Positions 24,431 to 34,949 are shown, counted from the first letter of the stretch. The stretch: 64,000 nt of DNA from Chionoecetes opilio (GCA_016584305.1 JACEEZ010003874.1:629784-693783); one strand, 5' to 3'. Program-made: numbers and translations. Notes: generated by a model not told the origin, from the letters alone.

Positions 24431-24575
24431 AGATGTGGCGGGGGAAGCAGTGAGAGCCTGACAGTCAGGGTGTGGGAGCAGGTCAAGGCCATGACGCAGC
24501 AGGCCTCGGCACAGCCAAAGCCGTCTGTATTACATAGAGACGGCTTTGGCACAGCCCGGCCCTGCCCGTGGCAAG
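24431..24575 (+). other. Candidate 5' UTR exon of the ankyrin-caspase gene, with a stable hairpin
   Basis: GC-rich sequence ends GGCAAG|GTGAGA at 24575. A 13-bp perfect hairpin (GCCAAAGCCGTCT ... AGACGGCTTTGGC) lies at about 24517-24553. The downstream acceptor at 24630 has a good pyrimidine tract. The left limit is not visible. Confidence 0.4.
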
Positions 24576-24630
24576 GTGAGACACCAAGACAATCTCAGAT
24601 AATATTACCACGCTTTGTTTATTCTTTCAG

Positions 24631-24701
24631 GCATCCTTGGCAAGAGAGTGGACTGACATTACGAAAAAAAAATGGAGGGCCAGCGAGTGACGGGCGAGCA
24701 G
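24631..24701 (+). CDS. Ankyrin-caspase gene, candidate exon with start codon
   Basis: The acceptor TTTATTCTTTCAG precedes 24631. ATG at 24672 has a good context (A at -3, G at +4) and an in-frame stop upstream in the exon. It encodes MEGQRVTGEQ and stops at donor GTGGGT (24702). It splices in phase 0 to 25345. Alternatively, translation starts at ATG 25351 in the next exon. Confidence 0.5.
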
Positions 24702-27700
24702 GTGGGTCAGAGTGCCATGGAGGCGGAAGTGAAAGTTGCCTTTGAATTACTGCCGCATAAACCCTCGCCTTGCTGGTTCATGATCATGTGACTAGATAAC
24801 TTTTATTTGTTTTCATTTCTTTTCCTCTTGGCTCATTGTTGCACTCATGTACTCTTCACCTCTCCCGTAACTGTGCGACGCTGAGTACTCACATGCATAG
24901 CTTTGATGCTCTTATTTATATCCTACTGATTGCGTGGATACCGTCGAAGAGAACGCATCGCTTACACTTGTGCTATAAAGGTTTCAAGAGTCTAGACATG
25001 TGCATCAGCCTCGCCAGGGAGAGCGTGGAAAGAACAAGGGAAAAAAAATAACACTATAAACTAAAGGTTACCATTATAACCCGTATCATTGTAAAGTAAG
25101 AAACAATATTCACAGAGATTCTGAAGGATAATAAGGTAAATGAAATTGTGATAATTCGTCGAAATCTAAAGCTATTTCTAAAAATAGTCTACTACTAAAA
25201 GTTCTTGAAGTAAAAGATTCGAGTGATGCAGCCGTGATTATATCTGTTTTTTAAGTTGGTTTTCAGTAGTATTTATTTGGATATACGTTGATCGTTATTA
25301 GTAGGATAACAATAATATGGTTCTCATATTTTCTTTGATTTCAGGTGAGTATGATGGAGGAGTTACCAGGCGACAATACCAAATACCAGAAGCCAGGGGT
25401 CTGCGCTGACTTGCATTTTGAAAAGGAGAGCATTGAAGCGCATGAAAGCACTGAAGATTGGTCATGGAGGTCGATACAAAGAGCAAAGACTCAGTCAGCT
25501 GACCCCGTGTGGCCGTGCAGCCCCTTTCAGGATGCAATGTGCAGTCACCACCCTCAAAAAGAATGGTCGTGGAGCCCTGTAACCAACACTCAACACCGGC
25601 ACTATGGTCGCTGGTCTTGGAGTCCTTCACAATTGAAAATCTTGCCTTATGTTAATCAAGAGGAGTCTAGTGCGCCCTCCACCCAAGGGCAGCCTCCAGT
25701 GACAACGGTTAATTGCTGGCCAGTTTTTGTTGATACATACAGGGCAAAAAGGAAAAGAAATAGAAAAAGACGAAGGGTTTGGAGAGATAGGCCCTACAAC
25801 CGTACATGGAACCAAAACTGGAGAGCTCTGCCCTACGTTACGGACCAAACTCAGAGGGTAGAAGAAGGTGCATTTGTCTCGCCACAAGAAATGTTTGAGA
25901 AACAGTCGCTACAATATACAAGACACTGGGATTCTTATTCATGTAATGCCGAAATGAGGTTCTCAAGTTCACAGATATTTCCAAATATTTTGTCCAAAAG
26001 AGATGATATTCCATACTTTATGTCCACTAATGACGGAGTGCAAGTGGTAAATGCGTCTCCAGTGTCTGAAACAAAAGCAGAAGGAAACACTGAATTCAGT
26101 TATGGAGAAAATGATGAAAAATACTCAGAAAATTCCACTCCTGGTTCAAAAACCGAAGAACAAAAAGGATGTCTTGCAGAAGCGTCATTAAGTGTGCTTG
26201 CACTGCAGGAAAATAATGAAGAAGATTTAACAGCAGCAGTTGAAATAAATGATGAAAAAGAAAAGTTAACAAATACTTCTTCCCTTGTGTTGAAAAATCA
26301 TGAACTCGACGAAGTGCTAGCTTGCATGGAAATATCTGCGTCGAAAAATGATGATAACTGTGAAATGTATATAAAAAAATCATTGTCAGTGTCTGGATAT
26401 TGTAGAACACGTGATGTCGACACAACTAGTTCATCTGTGTACGATGTGACTCAAACTGTGATGTCTGACTGTGACGATACAGGTGCTATAATACAGGCTA
26501 ACGATGGGAAAATATTCTGGGAAAAAGATGCTCGAGATCCGATGATACAGAAGAGTGATGATAAGACCAAAGCAGGTCATTCACTTAGCAACCCCACCAC
26601 ACAGGAAGACAGGAGCGGGTTACGAGTTTTTGCAGGCAGTGAAACAGAGATGACTGAAACACAAGATATTCTACAGCCTGTCAATGAACACTGCTCAAGT
26701 ATGTCCCCAGGCACACTGCGAAGGACACCAACCCTCACCCTTCCTAGTACAGGGACAGACAACAAACCCAGCAGTGTGCCTGTAAGTGGTACTAAATCCT
26801 TGGCTCCAGTGCATGAGAGATTCGAGTATAAAGGAAATGAAGAATGGACTTCACCTGTCGTCGAAGAGCTGGAATTAATTTCCATGAAGAGCAATACTTC
26901 TTCACTGGGTAATGACGAAAATACAAGCGCCGCACAGAAAGGTCCACATATACACCTAAGACCTACAGAAATTTACCTAGCGAAGTTATGTACGGGTGCC
27001 TTGCCAAATGTTTCTGCTGAAGACCCTTCAACGCCAGCATCCAGTACATTCCCTGTTGAGGAAATTTCACTAGCAGTGTCAAGGAGTACATCCCCTGATG
27101 AGGAACCTTTAATAACAGTGTCAAGGAGTACATCCCCTGCTGAGGAACCTTTAATAACAGTGTCAAGGAGTACATCCCCTGCTGAGGAACCTTTAATATC
27201 AGTGTCAAGGAGTACATCCCCTGTTGAGGAACCTTTAATATCAGTGTCAAGGAGTACATCCCCTGCTGAGGAACCTTCACTAGCATTGTCAAGGAGTACA
27301 TCCCCTGCTGAGGAACCTTCACTAGCATTGTCAAGGAGTACATCCCCTGCTGAGGAACCTTCACTAGCATTGTCAAGGAGTACATCCCCTGCTGAGGAAC
27401 CTTCACTAGCAGTGTCAAGGAGTACATCCCCTGTGAGGAACCTTCACTAGCATTGTCAAGGAGTACATCCCCTGCTGAGGAACCTTCACTAGCATTGTCA
27501 AGGATACATCCCCTGCTGAGGAACCTTCACTAGCATTGTCAAGGAGTACATCCCCTGCTGAGGAACCTTCACTAGCATTGTCAAGGAGTACATCCCCTGC
27601 TGAGGAACCTTCACTAGCATTGTCAAGGAGTACATCCCCTGCTGAGGAACCTTCACTAGCAGTGTCAAGGAGTACATCCCCTGCTGAAGAACCTTCACTA

Positions 27701-30700
27701 GCAGTGTCAAGGAGTACATCCCCTGCTGAGGAATCTTCACTAGCAGTGTCAAGGAGTACATCCCCTGCTGAGGAACCTTCACTAGCATTGTCAAGGAGTA
27801 CATCCCCTGCTGAGGAACCTTCACTAGCAGTGTCAAGGAGTACATCCCCTGCTGAGGAACGTTCACTAGCAGTGTCAAGGAGTACATCCCCTGATGAGGA
27901 ACCTTCACTAGCAGTGTCAAGGAGTACATCCCCTGCTGAGGAACCTTCACTAGCATTGTCAAGGAGCACATCCCCTGCTGAGGAACCTTCACTAGCAGTG
28001 TCAAGGAGTACATCCCCTGCTGAGGAACCTTCACTAGCAGTGTCAAGGAGTACATCCCCTGATGAGGAACCTTCACTAGCAGTGTCAAGGAGTACATCCC
28101 CTGCTGAGGAACCTTCACTAGCAGTGTCAAGGAGTACATCCCCTGCTGAGGAACTTCACTAGCAGTGTCAAGGAGTACATCCCTGCTGAGGAACCTTCAC
28201 TAGCAGTGTCAAGGAGTACATCCCTGCTGAGGAACTTCACTAGCAGTGTCAAGGAGTACATCCCCTGCTGAGGAACCTTCACTAGCAGTGTCAAGGAGTA
28301 CATCCCCTGATGAGGAACCTTCACTAGCAGTGTCAAGGAGTACATCTCCTGCTGAGGAACCTTTAATAGCAGTGTCAAGGAGTATATCCCCTGCTGAGGA
28401 ACGTTTACTAGCAGTGTCAAGGAGTACATCCCCTGCTGAGGAACCTTTAATAGCAGTTTTAAGGAGTACATCCTCTGCTGAGGAACGTTCACTAGCAGTG
28501 TCAAGAAGTACATCCCCTGCTGAGGAACCTTTAATAGCATTTTTAAGGAGTACATCCCCTGCTGAGGAACGCTCACTAGTAGTGTCAAGGAGTACATCCC
28601 CTGCTGAGGAACCTTCACTAGCAGTGTCAAGGAGTACATCCCCTGCTGAGGAACCTTCACTAGCAGTGTCAAGGAGTACATCCCCTGCTGAGGAACCTTC
28701 ACTAGCAGTGTCAAGGAGTACATCCCCTGCTGAGGAACCTTCACTAGCATTGTCAAGGAGTACATCCCCTGCTGAGGAACCTTCACTAGCAGTGTCAAGG
28801 AGTACACCCCCTGCTGAGGAACCTTCACTAGCAGTGTCAAGGAGTACATTGGTGGATGCATCATGCTCACAAAACAACAGGTCCTGTGTGCCAGCAGGTG
28901 TTTTGCATGTTACGCCACGTCCTGCGGGAAAGCCTCCTGTCGTTCTCAGTGACGAGTCATTTTGCTGCATTGTCTCTGTGAACGTAAGGACAAAAGTTAT
29001 GGTTGCTCCAGGTGAAATAACAGGTACACAAGCACATACAAGGTGCTTTGGCAAGCCAAGAGATGAGGCAGCAGGTGCTGTTAAAGAGCTTACCAGTAAA
29101 GTTGTTCCGTCGGGTGAGAAGAGGAAGTACAGTACACACCTTGCAGAGGGGGCAGCGACTGATGATGCCCAACAGTGGAAAAAACGTGTCTATGACCCAA
29201 CAGAAATTCTAAACAATTTACTGGGAAGAATACGTGCAGAATTCCTCCCAGGGACCCCACAGGGCACTGTGTGTCGCAAGAGTGTGGTGACCCGCGCCGT
29301 GACAAGAAGATTGGCCCGCCGCTCGCCTAATCATGACGTGCACCATGTGGCTGGAGCGAGGGTACGATTCCTTCAGTGTTCTGTTTTGTGTGCAGCTTTG
29401 AGCATCAACACGCCTTTAAAGTCAAATTTTCAGTAATTGTTTGAATTTCTAGTGCCATTATTCCTGTCCCCACCTCCACACACAAACAAACACACACAAA
29501 GATGGTTTTAAATCAACACGACTTTGATGTCCCTGTCTGTATTTCAGATGGAGATATTTGGTGCCTTAGAGTTGGGAGACTTCGAGAAGGTGCGGGAGCT
29601 GATGCAGGACACCGGCCCCTCTGTCAGGCGCAGGGACACTCACTGCACACTGTTGCACCAGGCGGCAAACCATCGCCAGGTGGACATGGTGCTTTTCTTC
29701 CTCAAGTTTATCAGCCCCAACGTGGTGAACAAGGAAGGCTGTACACCGGCACACCTGGCCGCCAGGAAGGGCCATACTCAGATCCTCAGGCTCCTGCTGG
29801 CTGACCCTGCAATGGATCCCGACAAGCGGGACAACTCCAGCAACACCTATAAACACGGGGTAAACAGGACGATGATTCATTGTTACGTGATAAGTTTGGG
29901 ACGATTAACGAATCATGACTTTTTTTTCAGCCATGTCAGCATAATATTCGTAATAACATAGATTTGTGACAACTTCCTGTAGATAGATAATACGGGGGTT
30001 TCAGTAAATTTGGTCTCAGATTACGATCTGAAATTCAAATTTAATAAAGGTATTTTGTTTCATACGTATATGCAACTGGTAAAACTTACGTTAATCCTCG
30101 AACAACTTAATGTTGCGATGTGATACCAAGCCATAAGAAATATAGCTGAAATATTATTTTTAACAGCTGACACTGCCGTTGATGGAGGCAGTGGTGGAGG
30201 ACAGCCGCGCCAGGGTCCAGGAACTCCTGCGGTTGGGCGCTGATCCGGACCACGCCGCGGAGTCGCCGTCAGAGGAATCAGCGGCCAGGGACATACAGAC
30301 CACCACGGCACGGCAACTCTCACACGCACTGCACCGGGACAACATACTGCCCTTGTTTAAAAGAGTGAGTATAGATCGATCATGAATATTTTTTTCTCAA
30401 AATCATTCAGTTTCTTTTTGTCACTGTAGGCCCGTGCACGTGTGTACCACAGTACCACGGTGGTCTGTAGGCTACGCTAAGGTCACTCGTACATTATATA
30501 TATACATAATCTCTATAAGTGACCTTGGGCTACGCAGCGGGTACGTCTTTTGCAAATAATGACCGCATATTTTGTAACAAAAGCCAGCGGTTGGAACACT
30601 ATACGAATATACAAGTAATCTAATGGAGGGGATCAGTTGAGTATCAGCTACATATTCTTAATTTCAGCCATAATGAATGACATACTTGGTTAAAATATGC

Positions 30701-33204
30701 AGGACAGTTCATCAGTAATGTCTGATGGAACTTGGCAAACCCAAGTCTAATTAAGGCGGCGGATGCGGGACATAACCATATTGGGCGTAGAGGGAGGGAG
30801 ACTTACATAGTCTTGTATTCCGCCGCAGTACTGTAGCAGAGGGCGGAGCGAGACCCCTGGGTGAGGAGGGCTTCTTGGTCTTGTCGGGTGAGCTCGAGAG
30901 CAGCCTGCGATACCTTACGTTTTATGTGGGATAGGGAGGGAGCGAGAGGAAAGGTGACATATGAGGTAGGAAGCGGGCAAGGGTAGCCTCAGGGTCAGCC
31001 CTTTCATTTCCTGCCAGTCCAACGTGGTTTGGAACCCAATGAAGTAATACATTTTTGCCGAGAAACGAAGGAGGTGGCTTCATGGAGAATGGACGATACG
31101 AGAAGGGCGTTGTCCTTCATGTTCGCTGCCTGTAAAAGCTTGAGGGATGATAGAGAGTCAGAATGAATTTTGGTGTTCAAGCTCTGAGCAGCGTGACGCA
31201 CTTTTTTTCTTCACAATTCTCGCTAATAGGCTACTAAAAAAAAAAAAAAAGTGATCGGATCATCCCATAAGTGAGCTTAAAACTTTCCCCTGCTTGACCC
31301 GGTTCCAAAACTGTGCCATATGAGGGGATTGCGCCACTGGGGCCGGCACCTATCGCGGACACACAGACACACACACACACACACAGACAGACAGACAGAC
31401 ACACTTTCGCTTATATTATCATAGAAGTAATAATAATTCATAAAAGTATGCGGAGTTAGTGAAACCTGGCAAGGCGTCACCGCAGAGTTTTCACCACTAC
31501 CTGCTTCCCTGTACCGACTTTCTTTGTTCACCCTCGAGCGAGCGAGCGAGCGAAGGTCGAACTTCAAGTTTAATACTTGACGGTTCTTCGTTTTTCTATC
31601 TTGGCTCACGCCCCCCCCCCCCCTTCTAGGTAAATACCCACGCCTCCCTAAGGGGGCGTTTCCCCAGGTTAAGAACCTAGAAGAAGAAAAAAAGACTTCT
31701 GGAATAAGAAAAAAGGAAGTAATCTGGAAATAAGGTTAGTCAGGCCCGTAGCCACGGGAGGGCAATCGGGGAGGGGATTTAGCACCCCCAAGAAACACAT
31801 TATCTCCACAGAAGTTTTTCTACAATGCAGTTATAAATGATTAACAATATTACCAGAATATACAAATAAAGATTAAACAGTAAGATTGTTTCATAGAAAC
31901 TATCACATGGTAAACCATACACAATCATGCCCATGCTTTTCCTCTGTCTTTCATTGGGCACAAATGCCCCATCTAGGATGGAAATAGCCCCCCAAACTTC
32001 AAGTCCTGGCTAGGGAACTGGATGGAAGATTATTTTTATTTGAACCAACATCGGTGGCTTGTTTATTGATATACGATACGATACAGTGCGGTACGATATT
32101 GATTATACGATATACGATACAGAGCGTGATATTCAGAAATTCCTGTGAATACAATAATAAAATTTTATCATTTCATCCCACAACAGAATTGTGTTGTGGA
32201 TGCCTCCGGGAGGACGGAAGATGACGCCGTCGGCGTGGGGCTGCAAAAGCTGCTGCCCTCGCAGGAAAACAAAGACATGGTGAGCTGCACAAATAAGCCT
32301 GACTGTAATTGTTGATATCCTAAAACTATGATGAGTGATCACCACTTCCGAAATGTTTCATGGGGAATCACACGAATATATAATTGTGTATATGTTATTT
32401 TTAGGGAAAATATCAGCCTTTAACTATAGGTAAATTGAACGTAAAAATGTACTATTGATTTTTCAGCACAAGAAAATCCAGCCGTCCCCCTTGGAGGTGT
32501 GCGGGCCTGACGTGTACAGGATGGACTCTGCTCCCCGGGGCTACGTTTGCCTCCTCAGCTACGGCTCCTTCCAAGACCGTCCAGACCTTCATCTGGAGGG
32601 CTCCCAGACCGACGCCCACCATTTGGCTAGCGTGTTCAGCAGGATGGGTTACAGTGGTCACGCCCACTTCTCCCTCACGGCCGACCAAACGCGACACCAG
32701 CTGGCCAAGGTCCGTGACATGGAGGTGCTGGCACAAGCCGGATGTGCAGTGTTCGTGATTTCCAGCCACGGAGAACCTCGCCGACACTTCCTCACCAGCG
32801 ACATGCACACCCTCGACGTCCAATGGGTGATGGACTTCTTCAAGGATTCCCAGTGTCCCCACCTGAGGAACAAACCCAAGCTGTTCATCTGGGACTTGTG
32901 TCGGGGCCACCAAGAGGGGGAGAGCGGCCGAGGGAAGACCTCCGGGCAGCTGTGTGGCCGAGTGGACGAACCGCTGCGGGACGTTGTGTGCCTCGACTCC
33001 AGTAGTGGAGGGTTCACATGGCACGCCTTCTCCGAGGAGGGCACGCCCTTTATCGGGGCGCTGTGCACCACTCTGGCGCGACACAGCCCCACCAAGGAGC
33101 TGGCGGAGCTGTACCGGGAGTTTCTGAAGGAGTACGCCACCGCAGCCCCGGACGCCGTGCCGCAGCTCACCAATTACGGCCTCAATAAGAGGTTCTACTT
33201 TTAA
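24672..33204 (+). CDS. Ankyrin-repeat caspase-like protease with large Ser/Pro/Glu repeat region
   Basis: Exons 24672-24701, 25345-29361, 29548-29859, 30167-30364, 32187-32279 and 32467-33204 join through phase-0 GT-AG introns. If six one-base losses in the repeat are errors, the protein has about 1,797 residues. Order: three WSW motifs (residues about 49-102); a basic nuclear-localisation-like run (about 145-154); an acidic low-complexity region; about 43 copies of SRSTSPAEEPSLAV (about 575-1181); a unique region; ankyrin repeats (about 1352-1521); a caspase fold (about 1560-1797). The caspase part has the GY...F..MGY helix region, catalytic His (SSHGE, 1653), catalytic Cys (WDLCRG, 1697) and a p10-like end (EEGTPFIGALC...KRFYF). 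Caspases normally have QACRG and two S1 arginines; here those positions appear as Asp, Leu and His. I know no named orthologue. Ankyrin plus caspase suggests a signalling or immune protease (inference). Confidence 0.85.
25345..29361 (+). CDS. Ankyrin-caspase gene, giant exon (N-terminal region and 14-residue repeats)
   Basis: The acceptor TTTGATTTCAG precedes 25345 and the donor GTACGA follows 29361. The exon is about 4.0 kb. It starts with non-repetitive sequence carrying three [DER]WSW motifs and KRKRNRKRRR, then Ser/Asp/Glu-rich sequence, the 42-bp repeats (27040-28851) and a unique tail ending VAGAR. Six single-base deficits, at about 27434, 27504, 28154, 28182, 28223 and 28235, break the frame locally. 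Together they restore it, because 25345-27430 and 28246-29361 share one frame. In every segment the same repeat peptide is kept in the locally open frame, so I read this as one intact coding exon with sequence errors. Confidence 0.85.
27040..28851 (+). repeat. 42-bp coding minisatellite (14-residue unit, about 43 copies)
   Basis: The DNA unit is TCAAGGAGTACATCCCCTGC TGAGGAACCTTCACTAGCAG TG, translating to SRSTSPAEEPSLAV. The first copy is degenerate (FPVEEISLAV). Early copies read EEPLITV or EEPLISV, a late cluster reads EEPLIAV or EERSLAV, and most read EEPSLAV or EEPSLAL. The complementary strand is also free of stops, which yields long spurious minus-strand frames. Confidence 0.97.
29548..29859 (+). 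CDS. Ankyrin-caspase gene, ankyrin exon 1
   Basis: The acceptor CTGTATTTCAG precedes 29548 and the donor GTAAAC follows 29859; 104 codons, phase 0. Ankyrin signatures: GALELGDFEKVRELM, THCTLLHQAANHRQVDMVLF, GCTPAHLAARKGHTQILRLL. Gene neighbours splice cleanly on both sides. Confidence 0.92.
30167..30364 (+). CDS. Ankyrin-caspase gene, ankyrin exon 2
   Basis: The acceptor TTTTTAACAG precedes 30167 and the donor GTGAGT follows 30364; 66 codons, phase 0. LTLPLMEAVVEDSRARVQEL and LGADPDHAA form a further ankyrin repeat, followed by an acidic linker and a helical tail (ARQLSHALHRDNILPLFKR). Confidence 0.9.
30700..31200 (-). pseudogene. RNase H-domain remnant of a non-LTR retrotransposon, inside intron 5
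   Basis: Minus-strand frames read HSDSLSSLKLLQAAN and, after a frame change, LHWVPNHVGLAGNERAD. These are the TDS-S and HWVPxHxGxxGNExAD motifs of retroelement RNase H domains. Downstream codons (YRRLLSSSPDKT) resemble a non-LTR C-terminus. No reverse transcriptase is present, so it is a truncated, frameshifted fragment. Confidence 0.75.
31200..31425 (+). repeat. (CA)n composite module, copy in intron 5
   Basis: Same order as the modules at 7200-8222: TTCACAATTCTCGCTAATAG, poly(A), GTGATCGGATCATC, GTTCCAAAACTGTGCCATAT, (CA)n/(CAGA)n, ACTTTCGCTTATATTAT. Confidence 0.9.
31465..31680 (-). repeat. Dispersed repeat family, inverted copy 2
   Basis: Reverse complement of the 14345-14615 family, including the GGCGTCACCGCAGAGTTTTC end, GACTTTCTT, a GAGCGAGCGAGC stretch and the GGTAAATACCCACGCC flank. 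Confidence 0.75.
32187..32279 (+). CDS. Ankyrin-caspase gene, linker exon
   Basis: The acceptor CCACAACAG precedes 32187 and the donor GTGAGC follows 32279; 31 codons, phase 0 (NCVVDASGRTEDD...). It has no domain of its own and connects the ankyrin block to the protease. Confidence 0.75.
32467..33204 (+). CDS. Ankyrin-caspase gene, protease exon (caspase fold)
   Basis: The acceptor TGATTTTTCAG precedes 32467 and TAA ends at 33204; 245 codons hold a complete p20-p10 region. RGYVCLLSYGSF is the first strand; LEGSQTDAHHLASVFSRMGY fits the first helix. The catalytic His codon is 32767-32769 (VISSHGE) and the catalytic Cys codon 32899-32901 (KPKLFIWDLCRG). SGGFTWHAF...EEGTPFIGAL is the p10 substrate loop. 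Relative to classical caspases, Q of QACRG is Asp (32893-32895), the Arg of the SWR triad is His and the RxG Arg aligns with Leu. An Asp two residues before Cys is typical of paracaspases and metacaspases. Confidence 0.93.
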   Translation, partial: HKKIQPSPLEVCGPDVYRMDSAPRGYVCLLSYGSFQDRPDLHLEGSQTDAHHLASVFSRMGYSGHAHFSLTADQTRHQLAKVRDMEVLAQAGCAVFVISSHGEPRRHFLTSDMHTLDVQWVMDFFKDSQCPHLRNKPKLFIWDLCRGHQEGESGRGKTSGQLCGRVDEPLRDVVCLDSSSGGFTWHAFSEEGTPFIGALCTTLARHSPTKELAELYREFLKEYATAAPDAVPQLTNYGLNKRFYF

Positions 33205-33438
33205 TCCAGTCTTCTGATGAAGCGTTGGCTAAAGATATAAGATGACATTCGTAATGCTACCGTTACATGCATCGACCAAAGCTTTTATATCGTTTAGAAA
33301 TATCTGCCCAATATCTCTTCTTTCAACAGTCTCTGATGAAGCGCTGCCTAAAGATTCTACTTTAGCTGAAATAACTGAGATAGTCGATGATAAGTCTCAC
33401 TTATGCCAACAAGCTAGGACAGTGCTAGGGTACACCAT

Positions 33439-33503
<65 letters not shown>

Positions 33504-33930
33504 ATATTATATATATATATATATATATATTGTGTATATCCTACTGTATATACACAATATATGTGTGTTGTATTGTGTTTTTTTTTTTTTTTAGTTGTAT
33601 ATTCAGTGTAATTGTTAAGGGTATTACAATTGCTTTTCATGACGTGCTGCAGTGCACAAACGTGTTAGGAAGTTGTTCTGTAATTGACAGAGGCAGACAG
33701 ATTCTTTTTCCTGTATATCGTGTGCATTGCTTCTTTACACTCCGACTAATTACGCGCCTGTCTTGGCATTCAATTGAAATGTAGCAAGTCTTAGCAACTG
33801 CAATGCAATCTGAAAACATTATGCAAACATTATTATTCTATGAGTAACACAGAATTTTCCTTTCGTAAAATGCACATGTAGCGCATCTTGATGTTGCAAA
33901 AACAATACATAAGATGGATAAATAAATCTA
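33205..33930. other. 3' flank of the ankyrin-caspase gene; contains (TA)n
   Basis: It includes (TA)n at about 33440-33535 and a poly(T) run near 33578. No further exon and no clear AATAAA signal near the stop codon were seen. Confidence 0.5.
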
Positions 33931-33953
33931 TAATAATATAAGCAAAAGTGTGT

Positions 33954-33997
<44 letters not shown>

Positions 33998-34600
33998 GCT
34001 CCAGATGCCGCCCCCTGTGGCGGAATCCCCTCATATGGCACAGTTTTGGAACCGGCTCGAGCAGGGAAAGGTTTTAAGCACATTTATGAGATGATCCGAT
34101 CACTTTTTTTTTTTTTTTTTTTTAGCAGCCTATTAGCGAGAATTGTGAAAAAAAATGTGGGTTGCGAGAATTGAGGAAACCTTGATGTAGGGTGATGGGT
34201 AATGGGTGAGTGAATGGGTGGGGTGATGGGTAATGGGTGTGGGGTGATGGGTGAGTGAATGGGTGGGGGGTGATGGGTGATGGGTGAGGGAATAGATGGG
34301 GGGTGATGGGTAATGGGTGAGTGAATGGGTGTGTGGTGATGGGTAATGGGTGAGTGAATGGGTGGGGGGTGGTGGGTAATGGGTGAGTGAATGGGTTGGG
34401 GGTGATGTGAATAGGTTGGCGTTAATACATACATTTCTACATCCATGATTTCAGGAAAGCTAGAAGGGGCTATCTGGAGAGTCTGTGTTTGGTTCGGCCC
34501 ACCAAACACAGGTGGTGGGGGGCCGAAGGCCCACCAATAGCCCTCCGCAGGAGCTAGCCAAAAAGTCCGCCCGGAGGGCGGCTTTGCGGCTAGTGAATAC
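33930..34600 (-). repeat. Inverted copy of the 6.7-8.2 kb composite repeat
   Basis: In reverse order it shows (TG)n, ATGGCACAGTTTTGGAAC, TGAGATGATCCGATCAC, poly(T), the GGGTGATGGGTAATGGGTGA minisatellite and the GC-rich leader ending CGGCTTTGCGGCTAGTG. Only one (CA)n module is present. Confidence 0.9.
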
Positions 34601-34949
34601 ATAAAAAAGGAAATCAAAAGAAGGAGAAATAGAGAAAAGTTACAAAAGTTCAGCGTCATTATCCTCACAACGTAGCGACAACACAGTAGAAAATTTTGCC
34701 AGGCTACGGAACCCCAGCCTACACTTCACAAGCTTCCAACACGCTACACACGACTAACCCTATTCTTCCTCTGTGTTGTACAGTCACTCCACCTAAATCG
34801 CGAACACACAGGCCTCGGATCCTCTCCTTCCATTTCCTTTTCGTATTTTCCAATAAATTATCGTTCATATTCTCAAAGTTTGTACAATGCATTCCTCCTC
34901 CTTCCCCTGGGATGTTGTTAATCCCACGGGGGCCATCTCTCCCTCCCTC

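Noticed and set aside
26963..29054. Long minus-strand open frames (up to 281 codons) opposite the 42-bp repeat
   Set aside because: They are stop-free only because the repeat unit has no stop on the other strand. Their peptides are pure translations of the antisense unit and they lack splice or start context.
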